From the NCBI RefSeq assembly GCF_034087045.1, contig NZ_CP139247.1, positions 6,474,001 to 6,538,000 on the forward strand: a stretch of 64,000 nt of DNA, given 5' to 3'. Below, piece by piece: positions 7,958 to 16,260 of this stretch. The stretch comes from Chitinophaga sancti. Its GTDB lineage: Bacteria > Bacteroidota > Bacteroidia > Chitinophagales > Chitinophagaceae. A program made the translations under genes and the position numbers. Each line of letters starts with the position of its first letter. Position 1 is the stretch's first letter. Below the pieces are notes generated by a model that searched no databases, was not told the origin of the DNA, and was given only the letters and a program-made list of their open reading frames with translations.

Positions 7958-9772
7958 TTAAGGTATTTCGTATCCTTTTTGTGCTAATGCAGTCAGAATC
8001 TCACTGGCTATTACCGACTGGTTTGTCCTCAGAATAGCAGTATCTTTTCTGTTTGTATGATTGATCGTCATTCCATCTCCGGACAGGTAACGCTGGAATG
8101 CAATGCTTTGTTTATCCACTCCTCTGATATAGTCTTCATGCCTGTGCACGCGCGATATATAGTCCGGCGAATACATGCCCTTATCCTTTCGCCACAACAC
8201 CTCCCCAGGCACAACTCCCTGCATGGCATGGCGAATGAAGCTTCTTTTATATCCTCCTTTTACAAACAAATGCAGGGGAACATCCATCATAAATTCCATA
8301 ACCTTTTTATCCAGTAGCGGTACTGCACTCTGCATACCAAACCGTTCATTACGTTTTGCAAGCATGGCAGGAAATAAGCCGGTTCTGCCCTTCCGGAGGT
8401 TGTCGCACATATGCGCACGGATGTCATCTACTGATGAGAAGGACAGGTCCCTGCTATACTTTTGAAAAAACATTTCCTGCAAAAAAGGTGCCTGTACATC
8501 ATCCACTTTTTTCCCCTTTTTAACCTTCGTTATCAATTCCCGTTTGATGATTTGGGAAAAACTCTTCCCCTCTTTGTCGGCAAACTGCTTCATCAGTTTC
8601 AAAGCCCCCCACAAGCGACCGCTTCTAACCATATTGTAGATAACGGGATTGCCTTTCCAGGACACCCAGTGATCGCCACCAAAACCGGTATATAATACGC
8701 CAATTTGTTTTTCTTTTGCGCTTTCCAGGATCGCATGATCCATATAGTAGAATACGTTAGGAAATGTTTCGTCCCGTTCAAAAGCGGCTTCAATACCATC
8801 AAATGGGCCATAGGAAGAGGCGGTTACATATGTTTGGATAAGGTTGCAACAGTGCCTGCCGATCACATCTATATATGTCCGTTCGTCTTCTTCTTCCGGA
8901 TGATGCTTTTCGGGCAATATTGCAGAAAAAGCATAAAGCGGTTTATTCTTTTTCTGCAATATTTCAGAAAGTATGCAGGCAATAACAGATGAGTCGAGGC
9001 CTCCACTCAGTGTAATACCAACAGGTTTATCTGTATTCAACCGATTGCTCACCGCTTCATATATCAGTTCTTTCAGGCATTCCTGCCAGTCCTTGTCTTT
9101 CTTAAACCGATAGCGACCACCGACAGGCTCCCAGTATTTGTGGATAGTCATCACACCATTGGCCAGTATCAGGGTATTGCCACCACACAGGGTCCATACA
9201 TCAGCATCATAAGTGGCTGTGGGGCACGATTGCCTGAAGTAGTATTCAATCAGGCTCACCTCGTTGAATCTTGCAGGGGAAGGTTTGAAGGCTTCCACTC
9301 CTTTTTGTTCGCTACAGAATATAAATACCTCAGGGGCATCATAATAATATAACGCGCGGAAACCAATATGGTCTGTGGCAAGAAAGCATTGCTGCCTGAT
9401 CTTATCCCATATACAAATAGCAAATTCACCTTCCAGGTGCTGCACACATGCTTTCTCCCATTTGTTCCAGGCATGTAGCAGCAACACAATATCAGAACAG
9501 TCTGCCGGAGCAGCTGTTTCCTGCAGGAGTATTTCCCGGTTATCAATCCGTATATCAGCAATTATTACCAGGTCTTCTGTTACAAAAGGCATAGTTTGTT
9601 GCCGTTCTGTCTTATTCATGGCCAGTTTGCAATGGGCCAGGGCGATATATTGATCGGTCCAGACATCCATGCCATCTATAGCCCGGTGTTGCAAAACTTT
9701 ACTGATATGTTGAACTGCTGCCGGGTCCAGTAGGTTGCGTCTTTTATTAATGATACCGAATATGGCACTCAT
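7958..9772 (-). CDS. Lasso cyclase, asparagine-synthetase-like (C protein)
   Basis: A 604-residue AsnB homologue. The N-terminal glutaminase-like domain starts M-S-A-I-F-G-I with Ser instead of the catalytic Cys at position 2, so it should not hydrolyse glutamine, as in known lasso cyclases. The C-terminal synthetase domain has the pyrophosphatase loop S-G-G-L-D-S-S (256-262) for ATP binding and a G-F-G-G-D-H-W-V-S segment. It should adenylate the core Asp side chain and close the ring on Gly1. It sits three bases after the B2 protease gene. Confidence 0.92.
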   Translation of the reverse strand: MSAIFGIINKRRNLLDPAAVQHISKVLQHRAIDGMDVWTDQYIALAHCKLAMNKTERQQTMPFVTEDLVIIADIRIDNREILLQETAAPADCSDIVLLLHAWNKWEKACVQHLEGEFAICIWDKIRQQCFLATDHIGFRALYYYDAPEVFIFCSEQKGVEAFKPSPARFNEVSLIEYYFRQSCPTATYDADVWTLCGGNTLILANGVMTIHKYWEPVGGRYRFKKDKDWQECLKELIYEAVSNRLNTDKPVGITLSGGLDSSVIACILSEILQKKNKPLYAFSAILPEKHHPEEEDERTYIDVIGRHCCNLIQTYVTASSYGPFDGIEAAFERDETFPNVFYYMDHAILESAKEKQIGVLYTGFGGDHWVSWKGNPVIYNMVRSGRLWGALKLMKQFADKEGKSFSQIIKRELITKVKKGKKVDDVQAPFLQEMFFQKYSRDLSFSSVDDIRAHMCDNLRKGRTGLFPAMLAKRNERFGMQSAVPLLDKKVMEFMMDVPLHLFVKGGYKRSFIRHAMQGVVPGEVLWRKDKGMYSPDYISRVHRHEDYIRGVDKQSIAFQRYLSGDGMTINHTNRKDTAILRTNQSVIASEILTALAQKGYEIP

Positions 9773-9775
9773 AGT

Positions 9776-10195
9776 TCAACTTTTGAAACAAACAATAACA
9801 GTAAATTGTTCTAAATGTTTATTTCCTGTTACAATATAATTGCCGCATTGCAACCAGGCATGTGCGTGGAATTTCCCTTTCTGCTTGTTTTTGCTTACGC
9901 CAAAAAAAACGGTACTCGTCATACGACGGGCTTTGAGCATCAATTTTCCTGCCAGCGCCTGTTCAAAGCATTCAGTACGCCAGGGAGACCGTTTCCCGGC
10001 ACGCAGAATGGCTCTGCCTATGCGAATCAGCTTATCATTCTTGTCATGATACAGGTATTCATTTTCAGCAGCAGGGAAGGATTTCTTGCCCAGAATGGGG
10101 GCAAGTTTTCTGAAGGGCAAAAACAAGAGCATTGTTCTGGCCAATGCCAGCAACAACCAGGCTTCAGTGAACATTCTCATGTCTGTCTTATTCAT
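9776..10195 (-). CDS. Lasso leader peptidase, transglutaminase-like (B2)
   Basis: A 139-residue protein of the transglutaminase-like core 3 family that cleaves lasso leaders. Catalytic Cys76 lies in R-T-E-C-F-E-Q-A-L-A and His112 in F-H-A-H-A-W-L. The N-terminal helix (about residues 8-30) is hydrophobic, usual for these proteins. The start overlaps the kinase stop (10192-10195) and its stop is three bases from the cyclase, so the three genes are co-transcribed and probably translationally coupled. The leader-recognition domain is supplied separately by the PqqD-like gene, a split-B architecture. Confidence 0.9.
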   Translation of the reverse strand: MNKTDMRMFTEAWLLLALARTMLLFLPFRKLAPILGKKSFPAAENEYLYHDKNDKLIRIGRAILRAGKRSPWRTECFEQALAGKLMLKARRMTSTVFFGVSKNKQKGKFHAHAWLQCGNYIVTGNKHLEQFTVIVCFKS

Positions 10196-11094
10196 ATGAG
10201 GGCAGTTACACGCGATAGCAATTCATCGGGGGCACAGTTTGCCGGTCTGGCAATCTGGTATACTTCTGTGTTTTGTAACAACTGTGTGATGGTCTTAAAT
10301 TTAAGTACCCGCATGTCGGGGGAATTAAAAAAAGAGGGCTTGTATATATGTTCTACAACGGCTTCGAAGGCATTGCCGCCTGAGAGCCGTTCTGTTGTAA
10401 ACCGGCCATCATCGCTTAGTTTCAGGAGGATTACCCTGTTTATCGGGTATGCCCGGGTATCAAAATCATCGTGGAAGAAGAGTCCGTATTTTTCCATTCC
10501 CGGCATGATGGGGAAAGAGCGATCTTCGTATTCAAATGCCTGCATACTCTGTTCCCAAAGTTTGATCATGGGGTAGGATGCGATTCCGTGCATCTGGTGA
10601 TCCGCACCATTGGCGAGCACGACTATATCATCACTGAAAATACGATACTGTTTATTCATAAGTCCGGCCAGTGTGGTAGACTTTCCTGCACCGGAACGCC
10701 CTGCTATCAGGGTGAGTTTGCTATCGATCAACAATGACCCGGTGTGCATGGGGATAATACGTCTTTGCTGTAGGATACCCGCCATAGCGGCTGCCAGTAC
10801 AAATAGCCGTAGCAGGCGCATTTCAATACCGGCATGATCAGGACGAATGATGATAGTGTCTCCATCTTTTACATAATATTTTCCCACATCCCGTACAGTA
10901 AATAATAACTCATGGTCATTCATGGTATATGAAATACTGCCTGTGCTAAAGGTAAAGCCATCGGGGATTTCCGGCATTTCACCCATTCGGATATTTACAT
11001 GAGCCTGCTCAAATGAAGTAACAGGGGATAACTCGGGGAACGGTATTTCGGATAGAATATCTAAACCAAACCCCCAATATTTATAAATGGACAT
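10192..11094 (-). CDS. HPr kinase-like lasso tailoring kinase
   Basis: A 300-residue protein starting at the ATG at 11094; a TTG at 11136 would give 14 more residues. It matches the C-terminal catalytic domain of HPr kinase as found in RiPP clusters: H-T-G-S-L-L-I, then the P-loop G-R-S-G-A-G-K-S-T (about 132-140) and F-S-D-D-I-V-V (about 153-159). Relatives (PadeK of paeninodin, ThcoK) phosphorylate a Ser at the precursor C-terminus. Here neither core ends in Ser; Ser14, the penultimate residue, is conserved in both and is the likely target. First gene of the reverse-strand operon. Confidence 0.88.
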   Translation of the reverse strand: MSIYKYWGFGLDILSEIPFPELSPVTSFEQAHVNIRMGEMPEIPDGFTFSTGSISYTMNDHELLFTVRDVGKYYVKDGDTIIIRPDHAGIEMRLLRLFVLAAAMAGILQQRRIIPMHTGSLLIDSKLTLIAGRSGAGKSTTLAGLMNKQYRIFSDDIVVLANGADHQMHGIASYPMIKLWEQSMQAFEYEDRSFPIMPGMEKYGLFFHDDFDTRAYPINRVILLKLSDDGRFTTERLSGGNAFEAVVEHIYKPSFFNSPDMRVLKFKTITQLLQNTEVYQIARPANCAPDELLSRVTALI

Positions 11095-11187
11095 GATAGA
11101 AGATGGGCGATTGTAAATAATTAGTTTGTAATGCAATAATACTTATTTTTACAAAGCAAATAATTCCACACCCCAAAAATAATCGCT

Positions 11188-11463
11188 ATGAATCAGGAAG
11201 ATGTTATCCGCCGAAATGATGAAAACTTTATGATCAGTAACCTCGGAGATGAAGTTGTATTAATGGACATTCAGAAGGGCCATTATATAAATATAAATCC
11301 GGTGGGCAGTTTGATATGGGATAAACTGGCGGCACCTGTAACTGTAAAAGATCTGATCCAATCTCTGGCAGAAGAGTTTGATATTTCTACCGCACAATGT
11401 GAAGGGGATACCCTGAAGTTTTTGCAAAAATTACAGCAGCACCATCTGTTAAATATACAATAA
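11188..11463 (+). CDS. PqqD-like leader-recognition protein (lasso B1)
   Basis: A 91-residue PqqD-family protein serving as the RiPP recognition element. It has the family pattern G-H-Y-I-N-I-N-P-V-G-S-L-I-W (about 31-44), L-x-x-P-V-T-V-x-D-L-I, and C-E-x-D-x-L-K-F-L-x-x-L near the end. It should bind the W-T-A-P leader region and deliver precursors to the B2 protease. It is transcribed divergently from the kinase with under 100 bases between the start codons, and its stop overlaps the next gene as TAATG. Confidence 0.92.
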   Translation: MNQEDVIRRNDENFMISNLGDEVVLMDIQKGHYININPVGSLIWDKLAAPVTVKDLIQSLAEEFDISTAQCEGDTLKFLQKLQQHHLLNIQ

Positions 11464-12593
11464 TGGAGATTGAAGCTATCAGCCGAACCTATTCTCCTGA
11501 AATGGCCTGTGTTATTTTCTGTTGCAGAGTATTTATTAAAACAGCTGCTGCGGAAGATCTGGAGCAGTTTGTTGCGTATGGAGACATTGACTGGAACGAA
11601 GTGTACCGGTTGGCAGCTTTGCACCGGGTACGTCCTATCGTATACAGAGTGTTGAATAATACCAATATTCCCGAACCAACCTTAACCAGGTTTCGAAATT
11701 ATTGTCGTGCACTATCTGTATTTGCTTTTGAACGGCAGATAGAATCCGCACGTATAAAGCAGGTATTAGGCCAACAGGGAATTTCGGTAAGAATGTATAA
11801 AGGACTTGATTTTACAAAGGTAGTATATGGTGGAGATATCAGTTTGCGTGAATTTACGGATATGGATATGATGATTGCCCCAGGGCAACTATCTGCCATG
11901 GTAAACGTGATGAAGGCAGAAGGATATGTGTGTAGCCAGGTGGAATATTTACGACGCTTCCCTACAAATTTTGTAACAAACAAAAAGGACATTTGTTTTT
12001 ATAAGCGGAGCCCGATGGGTCGGTTATTTGGGTTTGAATTTCACTATCGACCCACTAATTTCATGATGGATCAATCTCCTGGATTCGATGAGTTGCTTGG
12101 GAAAGACTCCTCTCCTTTTACCCACGAGCAATATTACAGACTGATGGTGTTAAATCATGGCGCCAGTGATTATTATCCGAATTTAAGATCGCTGGTTGAT
12201 ATAGTGATGTTGTCTCAGGGCAGGGTGGTGGATGTGCCACCAAAGTTACGACGTTATGAACGACTTGGGCAGGAATTAGCTTCGCGGTTGTTGAATTCTC
12301 CGGCACCGGCGGTTCCGGCAGACAAGCCACTGCTTAAATGTGCTACACTAATTACAGAATGGCAGCTGACTGCCACACCCCGTTCTGGTTGGGAGAAAAT
12401 GTATATGCATATACGGTTTAGTTCATCCTTTTTGCACACACTTCGATTAATGCTAAGAGCCATGCATTACTTCGCACTACCCAACGAGAAGGACATCAAC
12501 AATGTTCAATTACCTTTATTTAAACTATATTATCTGGCCAAGCCGGTTCGATTGCTGAACATCCCCAGCAGGCTTAAAAAGGTTTTTAGCTGA
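11463..12593 (+). CDS. Nucleotidyltransferase-family protein, lasso-associated
   Basis: A 376-residue NTP_transf_5-type protein. The signature is K-G-L-D-F-T-K-V-V-Y (about 113-122) followed by L-R-E-F-T-D-M-D-M-M-I with acidic pair Asp133/Asp135. It overlaps the PqqD-like gene by one base. Such genes occur beside HPr-kinase-like genes in Firmicutes lasso clusters; for pseudomycoidin I recall that the homologue adds hexose to the phosphorylated tail. Acting on the phosphorylated lasso peptide here is inference. No transporter or isopeptidase follows. Confidence 0.8.
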   Translation: MEIEAISRTYSPEMACVIFCCRVFIKTAAAEDLEQFVAYGDIDWNEVYRLAALHRVRPIVYRVLNNTNIPEPTLTRFRNYCRALSVFAFERQIESARIKQVLGQQGISVRMYKGLDFTKVVYGGDISLREFTDMDMMIAPGQLSAMVNVMKAEGYVCSQVEYLRRFPTNFVTNKKDICFYKRSPMGRLFGFEFHYRPTNFMMDQSPGFDELLGKDSSPFTHEQYYRLMVLNHGASDYYPNLRSLVDIVMLSQGRVVDVPPKLRRYERLGQELASRLLNSPAPAVPADKPLLKCATLITEWQLTATPRSGWEKMYMHIRFSSSFLHTLRLMLRAMHYFALPNEKDINNVQLPLFKLYYLAKPVRLLNIPSRLKKVFS

Positions 12594-12692
12594 AATTGCT
12601 ACGAATCCGGAAAATGTACCATTAAAGCCGTTGGATGTGTTCCGGCGGTAGTGGTGAGTGCGTGTAACTTTGCTACTGTTAAATCACTTATT

Positions 12693-12919
12693 ATGAAAAC
12701 AGTATTGATAACAGGAGCAAATAAGAGTATTGGTTTTGAAACGGCCAGGCAGTTGTTGAAATTAGGGTATTATGTATACCTGGGGTGCCGGATATAGAGA
12801 AAGGAGAACAGGCGGTACGCAAACTTCGCGATGAAGGATTGGACCAGGTGGAAGCATTGCTGATTGATCCGTTTATCATAACAGGTAACTTATCAGATAT
12901 AGTGTTGAGTTTACAATAA
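12693..12919 (+). pseudogene. Short-chain dehydrogenase, frameshifted and truncated
   Basis: The ATG at 12693 starts M-K-T-V-L-I-T-G-A-N-K-S-I-G-F-E-T-A, an SDR Rossmann start, but meets TAG at 12795-12797. One missing G near 12791 explains this: in the shifted frame it continues D-I-E-K-G-E-Q-A-V-R-K-L, then breaks off near the L-I-D position where the SDR normally continues L-x-V-T-D. The active-site half is absent. A dead fragment of a roughly 240-residue enzyme. Confidence 0.8.
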
Positions 12920-12951
12920 CCAGGTTTCCAAAACCGGAAGATGATACGCTG

Positions 12952-13902
12952 TCAGGTATTAAATAATTTCCTGAAGCTATTCGGTGTGATCCCAAACTTC
13001 TTTTTAAACGCCCGCTGAAAATGTTGTGAATGCGCATACCCCAATTCATAAGCAATTTCAGAAATAGTCTTATCTGTATCCTTTATCATTTGCTGCGCCT
13101 GTTCCAACCTTAAATTCAACGCATAGTTCAATACAGACGTACCATACAATTGTTTGAACCCCGCTTTAAGTTTATACTCATTCAACTGAGCCTTATTTGC
13201 CAACTCCTCCAGCGATGGCGGCTCCTGATAGGATCGGGCAAGAATACCAGCAGCATAATGCAGTTTTTCAATATCAGAAACCCGTAACTTTATTCCGGTA
13301 TGTACCCTCGGCTCATGCAGCATCGACTCCCATTGCAAACAAAACAACTCATTCACCATACTTTCAAAATAGAGCTTTTGTAGCTGGGGCTGTTTCGGCG
13401 ACTCCCATAAATGGTTGAGAATATTCGCTATCCGGTCAGAAAACCGGAGATCAGGTGATTCATGAAAAAGCGCCTTGCCGGATATTAATTGCTGCGCTAC
13501 ATGCGGGAATTCAGGTAAGTATTCATTGAATAAGGCTATCGCCTTCTCTACTGGCATCAGGATACTGATAATCCTAAAATCCCCCTTCCCCATCAACTGG
13601 TTCACTTCCAGCGTACCAGGATTAAACAGAAAGCTATGGCTCCCCTGCGGAAGTACCCGGTTTTCATATAACCCCACCTGCGTTTGCAGGATACTTCCTT
13701 TTACCACGAATGTAAACTCAGCCCATCCCGGACTATTGTAATGCTCCCATGACGGGGTATCTGCCACAGTTATCATCTCTGAATCAGAAATGATGAAATC
13801 CATTCCCCTATAAATTTGCAATACCCCTGTTCTGGCGTCGAATTGCCCTTCCACCTTTTTATATTCAAATGTTTTTAGCTGTTCAAGCAGATCATGGTAC
13901 AT
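12952..13902 (-). CDS. AraC family transcriptional regulator
   Basis: A 316-residue AraC protein starting at the ATG at 13902 (a TTG at 13923 is less likely). The N-terminal part is of the longer type without a clear cupin motif. The C-terminal double HTH (about 215-315) contains I-S-E-I-A-Y-E-L-G-Y-A-H-S-Q-H-F-Q-R-A-F-K and ends G-I-T-P-N-S-F-R-K. It is divergent from the decayed FAD monooxygenase gene, its likely former target. Confidence 0.88.
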   Translation of the reverse strand: MYHDLLEQLKTFEYKKVEGQFDARTGVLQIYRGMDFIISDSEMITVADTPSWEHYNSPGWAEFTFVVKGSILQTQVGLYENRVLPQGSHSFLFNPGTLEVNQLMGKGDFRIISILMPVEKAIALFNEYLPEFPHVAQQLISGKALFHESPDLRFSDRIANILNHLWESPKQPQLQKLYFESMVNELFCLQWESMLHEPRVHTGIKLRVSDIEKLHYAAGILARSYQEPPSLEELANKAQLNEYKLKAGFKQLYGTSVLNYALNLRLEQAQQMIKDTDKTISEIAYELGYAHSQHFQRAFKKKFGITPNSFRKLFNT

Positions 13903-13965
13903 TTTAATCCGTTTTGTGCACAATCACAAGAGGCGCTACCCTGAAATTTGCATAAAAATAGAGAA

Positions 13966-14914
13966 ATGAAACAAGATAGCACACAGGTTCTTATTGTAGG
14001 TGGTGGTATTACGGGTTTGACGGCAGCATTATTTCTGGCACAACAGGGAGTCAATTTCATTTTGATTGAAAAGCACAAAGGTACTTCCATTCATCCCCGC
14101 GCCAGAACGATCGATATCCGTACCATGGAGTTGTTCAGAGGCCTTGAATTAAGTGAGGAACTGGGATGAAATTCTCAGGAAAGTGATTGGTATTCCAGAT
14201 CTGAAAATTTCTATTCTCAACATCCTCCCCTGGCAACTTACGGTCCGGATTGCCACCCAATTGCGGGTGAATAAGATCTTCATTGCCGGAGATGCTGCTC
14301 ATACCATGACACCCTATGCCGGCAAAGGTGCGAATGCAGGCATACAGGATGTACAGAATCTGGCCTGGAAACTGGCCGCTGTTTTAAAACATCAGGCAGG
14401 AGATGCATTGTTGGATACCTATCACACTGAACGCCAACCCGTAGGTGCATTCTATGCAAATCTATCAGGAGAAATGGCTGATAAAAACGGGTTGATCGAT
14501 GAATCAAAGATGATGCAATATGGAGAAAAGCTATTGGGACTGCCAGATTATGCATACGACTCTACTGCTGTTGTGAAACCATCAAACCTTTTCAGAGGTG
14601 AACCCGGTACCTGTATTCCCCATATGTGGCTGGAAGATGGACGTTCCTCTCTCGACTGGGTGAAAGGACAATTTGTATTAATAGCGAACGGACATTTTGA
14701 ACACTGGCGGGCAGCATGTAAACTATCACATATCCCGGTAAAACTGGTAGAATTTCCTGCGAACGAACAATGGATGACATTAACGCAGGCTACAACTACC
14801 GATGCAATATTAATAAGACCAGATGATTTTGTGGCAGCGAGATTAAACGCCTTACATCCATGTGAGCAGTTAGCGAAAACTATCAAAAAGATCTGTAGTT
14901 TGCGGAACATATAG
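13966..14914 (+). pseudogene. FAD-dependent aromatic monooxygenase, internally deleted
   Basis: Two pieces of a PheA/TfdB-type flavoprotein hydroxylase. The N-piece (13966-14169) has the FAD Rossmann motif G-G-G-I-T-G-L-T-A-A (about 12-21) and R-A-R-T-I-D-I-R-T-M-E. The C-piece (14153-14914), in another frame, has the second FAD motif G-D-A-A-H-T-M-T-P-Y and G-A-N-A-G-I-Q-D, and a thioredoxin-like C-terminal domain. The middle 200 or so residues, including the NADPH motif, are missing and the junction is out of frame. Intact members are about 500 residues. Almost certainly non-functional. Confidence 0.82.
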
Positions 14915-14924
14915 TTCCGCAAAC
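14898..14924. terminator. Bidirectional hairpin terminator
   Basis: Perfect 11-bp arms gtttgcggaac (14898-14908) and gttccgcaaac (14914-14924) around the loop atata, between convergent genes; a T-rich stretch follows on the plus strand. Confidence 0.75.
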
Positions 14925-14925
14925 C

Positions 14926-15168
14926 TCATTTTTCCCTGTAGAAAATATACCCTCCATGATGTAAGGTATCATCATCTACAAATTTTCCATCTGCCGTAAA
15001 ACCAGTGTCATCCCAATAGTCAATATGATCACCTTTGATTTCATAACGGCCCGTATAGGCACTTTGCCGGTTGCCGCGTGCTTCGTCATATCTGCCATTG
15101 GGTAATAATTCCTGCCTGATATGTTTATCAGCAGTCATCCACATTCCCAGGTATTTTTGATTTTCCAT
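14926..15168 (-). CDS. Atu4866-family small protein
   Basis: An 80-residue protein matching the Atu4866 family (small beta-barrel fold). Recognisable parts are Y-L-G-M-W-M-T-A-D, the central R-Q-E-L-L-P-N-G-R-Y-D-E-A-R-G-N-R and the end D-D-T-G-F-T-A-D-G-x-F-x-D-D. Length is normal for the family. No signal peptide. Function unknown; homologues often sit beside SDRs or regulators. It follows the broken monooxygenase convergently. Confidence 0.85.
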   Translation of the reverse strand: MENQKYLGMWMTADKHIRQELLPNGRYDEARGNRQSAYTGRYEIKGDHIDYWDDTGFTADGKFVDDDTLHHGGYIFYREK

Positions 15169-15232
15169 ACAACAAAATTAGCCTGGGCAGCAGAGTGCAT
15201 TATTGCAGGAGGGAAACAAATACTTACGAAAT

Positions 15233-15721
15233 TCAAACAAGTAAATTATCCAGTGTGGCATAAGTAGCCTTCATACCATCTTCCATCCCCATTTCAAGGA
15301 TCTGTTCCAGGTCTGAAAGTGATTTGAAGGTAAGGACACTTTGTACCAATGTCTTCTCCCCTTCTTCTGTAAATGTGATGGTCCAGTCAGCACTGGGAAT
15401 GTCTGTATTGATCTTACCTTCTTCGTCACAGAAAGCATCTGAGAATGAAAGTTCCTCTTTTGGACGAATGGTTTTATACTGCGTCAATCCCCAATACACA
15501 GGGCCATTAGGCTCTGACATAGCATAGTGCCAGCGTCCGCCCTCGCGGAAGTTCATCAATTTAGTCCGCATGTGCATAGGTGAGGGTGCAAACCATTGTT
15601 CCAGTAATTCACTTTTGGTATAATGGTCCCATACATTTGCACGATCAGCTAAGAACTCCCGTTTGATGGTCAGGGTATTATTGTCTTTATTGGGGATGTA
15701 GTCGAAGAATAAGTTATTCAT
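15233..15721 (-). CDS. SRPBCC (AHSA1-like) domain protein
   Basis: A 162-residue START-like/AHSA1 protein with the family pattern T-I-K-R-E-F-L-A-D-R-A-N-V-W-D-H-Y-T then L-L-E-Q-W-F-A-P, G-G-R-W-H-Y-A-M, and a C-terminal amphipathic helix M-E-D-G-M-K-A-T-Y-A-T-L-D. These proteins bind hydrophobic ligands in a deep cavity. It overlaps by eight bases the ORF upstream on the same strand. Confidence 0.88.
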   Translation of the reverse strand: MNNLFFDYIPNKDNNTLTIKREFLADRANVWDHYTKSELLEQWFAPSPMHMRTKLMNFREGGRWHYAMSEPNGPVYWGLTQYKTIRPKEELSFSDAFCDEEGKINTDIPSADWTITFTEEGEKTLVQSVLTFKSLSDLEQILEMGMEDGMKATYATLDNLLV

Positions 15722-16052
15722 GATGGGTGAATTTTATAATGGAGCCATCCGGCGTTATCTGATAAGTTCGCTGTAGCTTATTTCCTTTTAAATAATGATA
15801 GACAATATATGCTTTGTCCCCTACAAAATACAACAATCTATCAAATACCTCACATGGGTTATGACTACCAGGCATTAAATACGGATATGATATCGCTGAC
15901 AGGTCCGCGTAGTCAAAACATACCAGGTACCAACGCTTGCCACCCCGGAACAGGAAAAAGAGTTTTTCAATTGAGAGGGCAGGAAAACAGAAGCGGGGAT
16001 TTTGTATATCCGGCGTTGACGTATACCATAAATCCAGCGGATTTGATGCCAC
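15714..16052 (-). CDS. Hypothetical protein, uncertain start
   Basis: A 112-residue ORF with a GTG start that overlaps the SRPBCC gene by eight bases, the arrangement of a translationally coupled pair. Composition is protein-like and ends Q-I-T-P-D-G-S-I-I-K-F. I do not recognise it. A second reverse-strand frame just upstream also reads well (I-W-V-P-D-S-N-Y-D-S-P-Y-F-G-G), so the true 5' end may be frameshifted, possibly at the G/C homopolymer in the nearby hairpin. Confidence 0.5.
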   Translation of the reverse strand: MASNPLDLWYTSTPDIQNPRFCFPALSIEKLFFLFRGGKRWYLVCFDYADLSAISYPYLMPGSHNPCEVFDRLLYFVGDKAYIVYHYLKGNKLQRTYQITPDGSIIKFTHHE

Positions 16053-16090
16053 CGAAATAAGGGGAATCGTAGTTGCTATCAGGTACCCAA

Positions 16091-16134
16091 ATCCCCCCCC
16101 GGCTGTATCAAATTACGATACAGCCGGGGGGGAT
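16091..16134. other. Near-perfect inverted repeat with C8/G7 tracts
   Basis: The left arm at 16091-16109 (at, eight C, ggctgtatc) and right arm at 16117-16134 (gatacagcc, then further G and at) pair over 18 bp around the loop aaattac. No T-run follows on either strand, so it is not a standard terminator. It lies between divergent genes. Confidence 0.7.
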
Positions 16135-16248
16135 ATCGGGAATAGAATGATATTTGTATAGACAAGTCGCCATAGCCTGGTGATTCAATTGAATTTTGAG
16201 AATTAACCGATTGTGATTGTAGTCACGGCCATCCTATTTTGCAACATT

Positions 16249-16256
16249 TACTTTTG
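16249..16256 (+). promoter_or_regulatory. -7 element (TACTTTTG) very close to the start codon
   Basis: TACTTTTG fits the Bacteroidota -7 consensus and ends four bases before the hydrolase ATG (16261). If used, the transcript would be nearly leaderless. No good -33 TTG is seen at 17-23 bp. Confidence 0.3.
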
Positions 16257-16260
16257 TAAT

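Larger units (their letters stand above)
7606..7969 (-). repeat. About 182-bp tandem duplication carrying the lasso precursors
   Basis: Two imperfect copies lie head to tail. On the reverse strand each has the cyclase C-terminal tip (GAAATACCTTAA at 7958-7969; its relic AATACCTTAA near 7778-7787), an AT-rich leader, a precursor gene, and the terminator arm ggactcatt. The precursor starts are 182 bases apart. In the upstream copy the second terminator arm is absent, which would allow read-through to the second precursor. Confidence 0.7.

Noticed and set aside
7958..9772. Housekeeping asparagine synthetase
   Set aside because: Position 2 is Ser rather than the catalytic Cys, and leader peptidase, recognition protein and precursors surround it.
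9815..10576. Long plus-strand open frame of 253 codons across the lasso peptidase and kinase genes
   Set aside because: It is antisense to two clearly recognised genes, its residues show no family features, and the reverse-strand frames have catalytic motifs and coupled starts.
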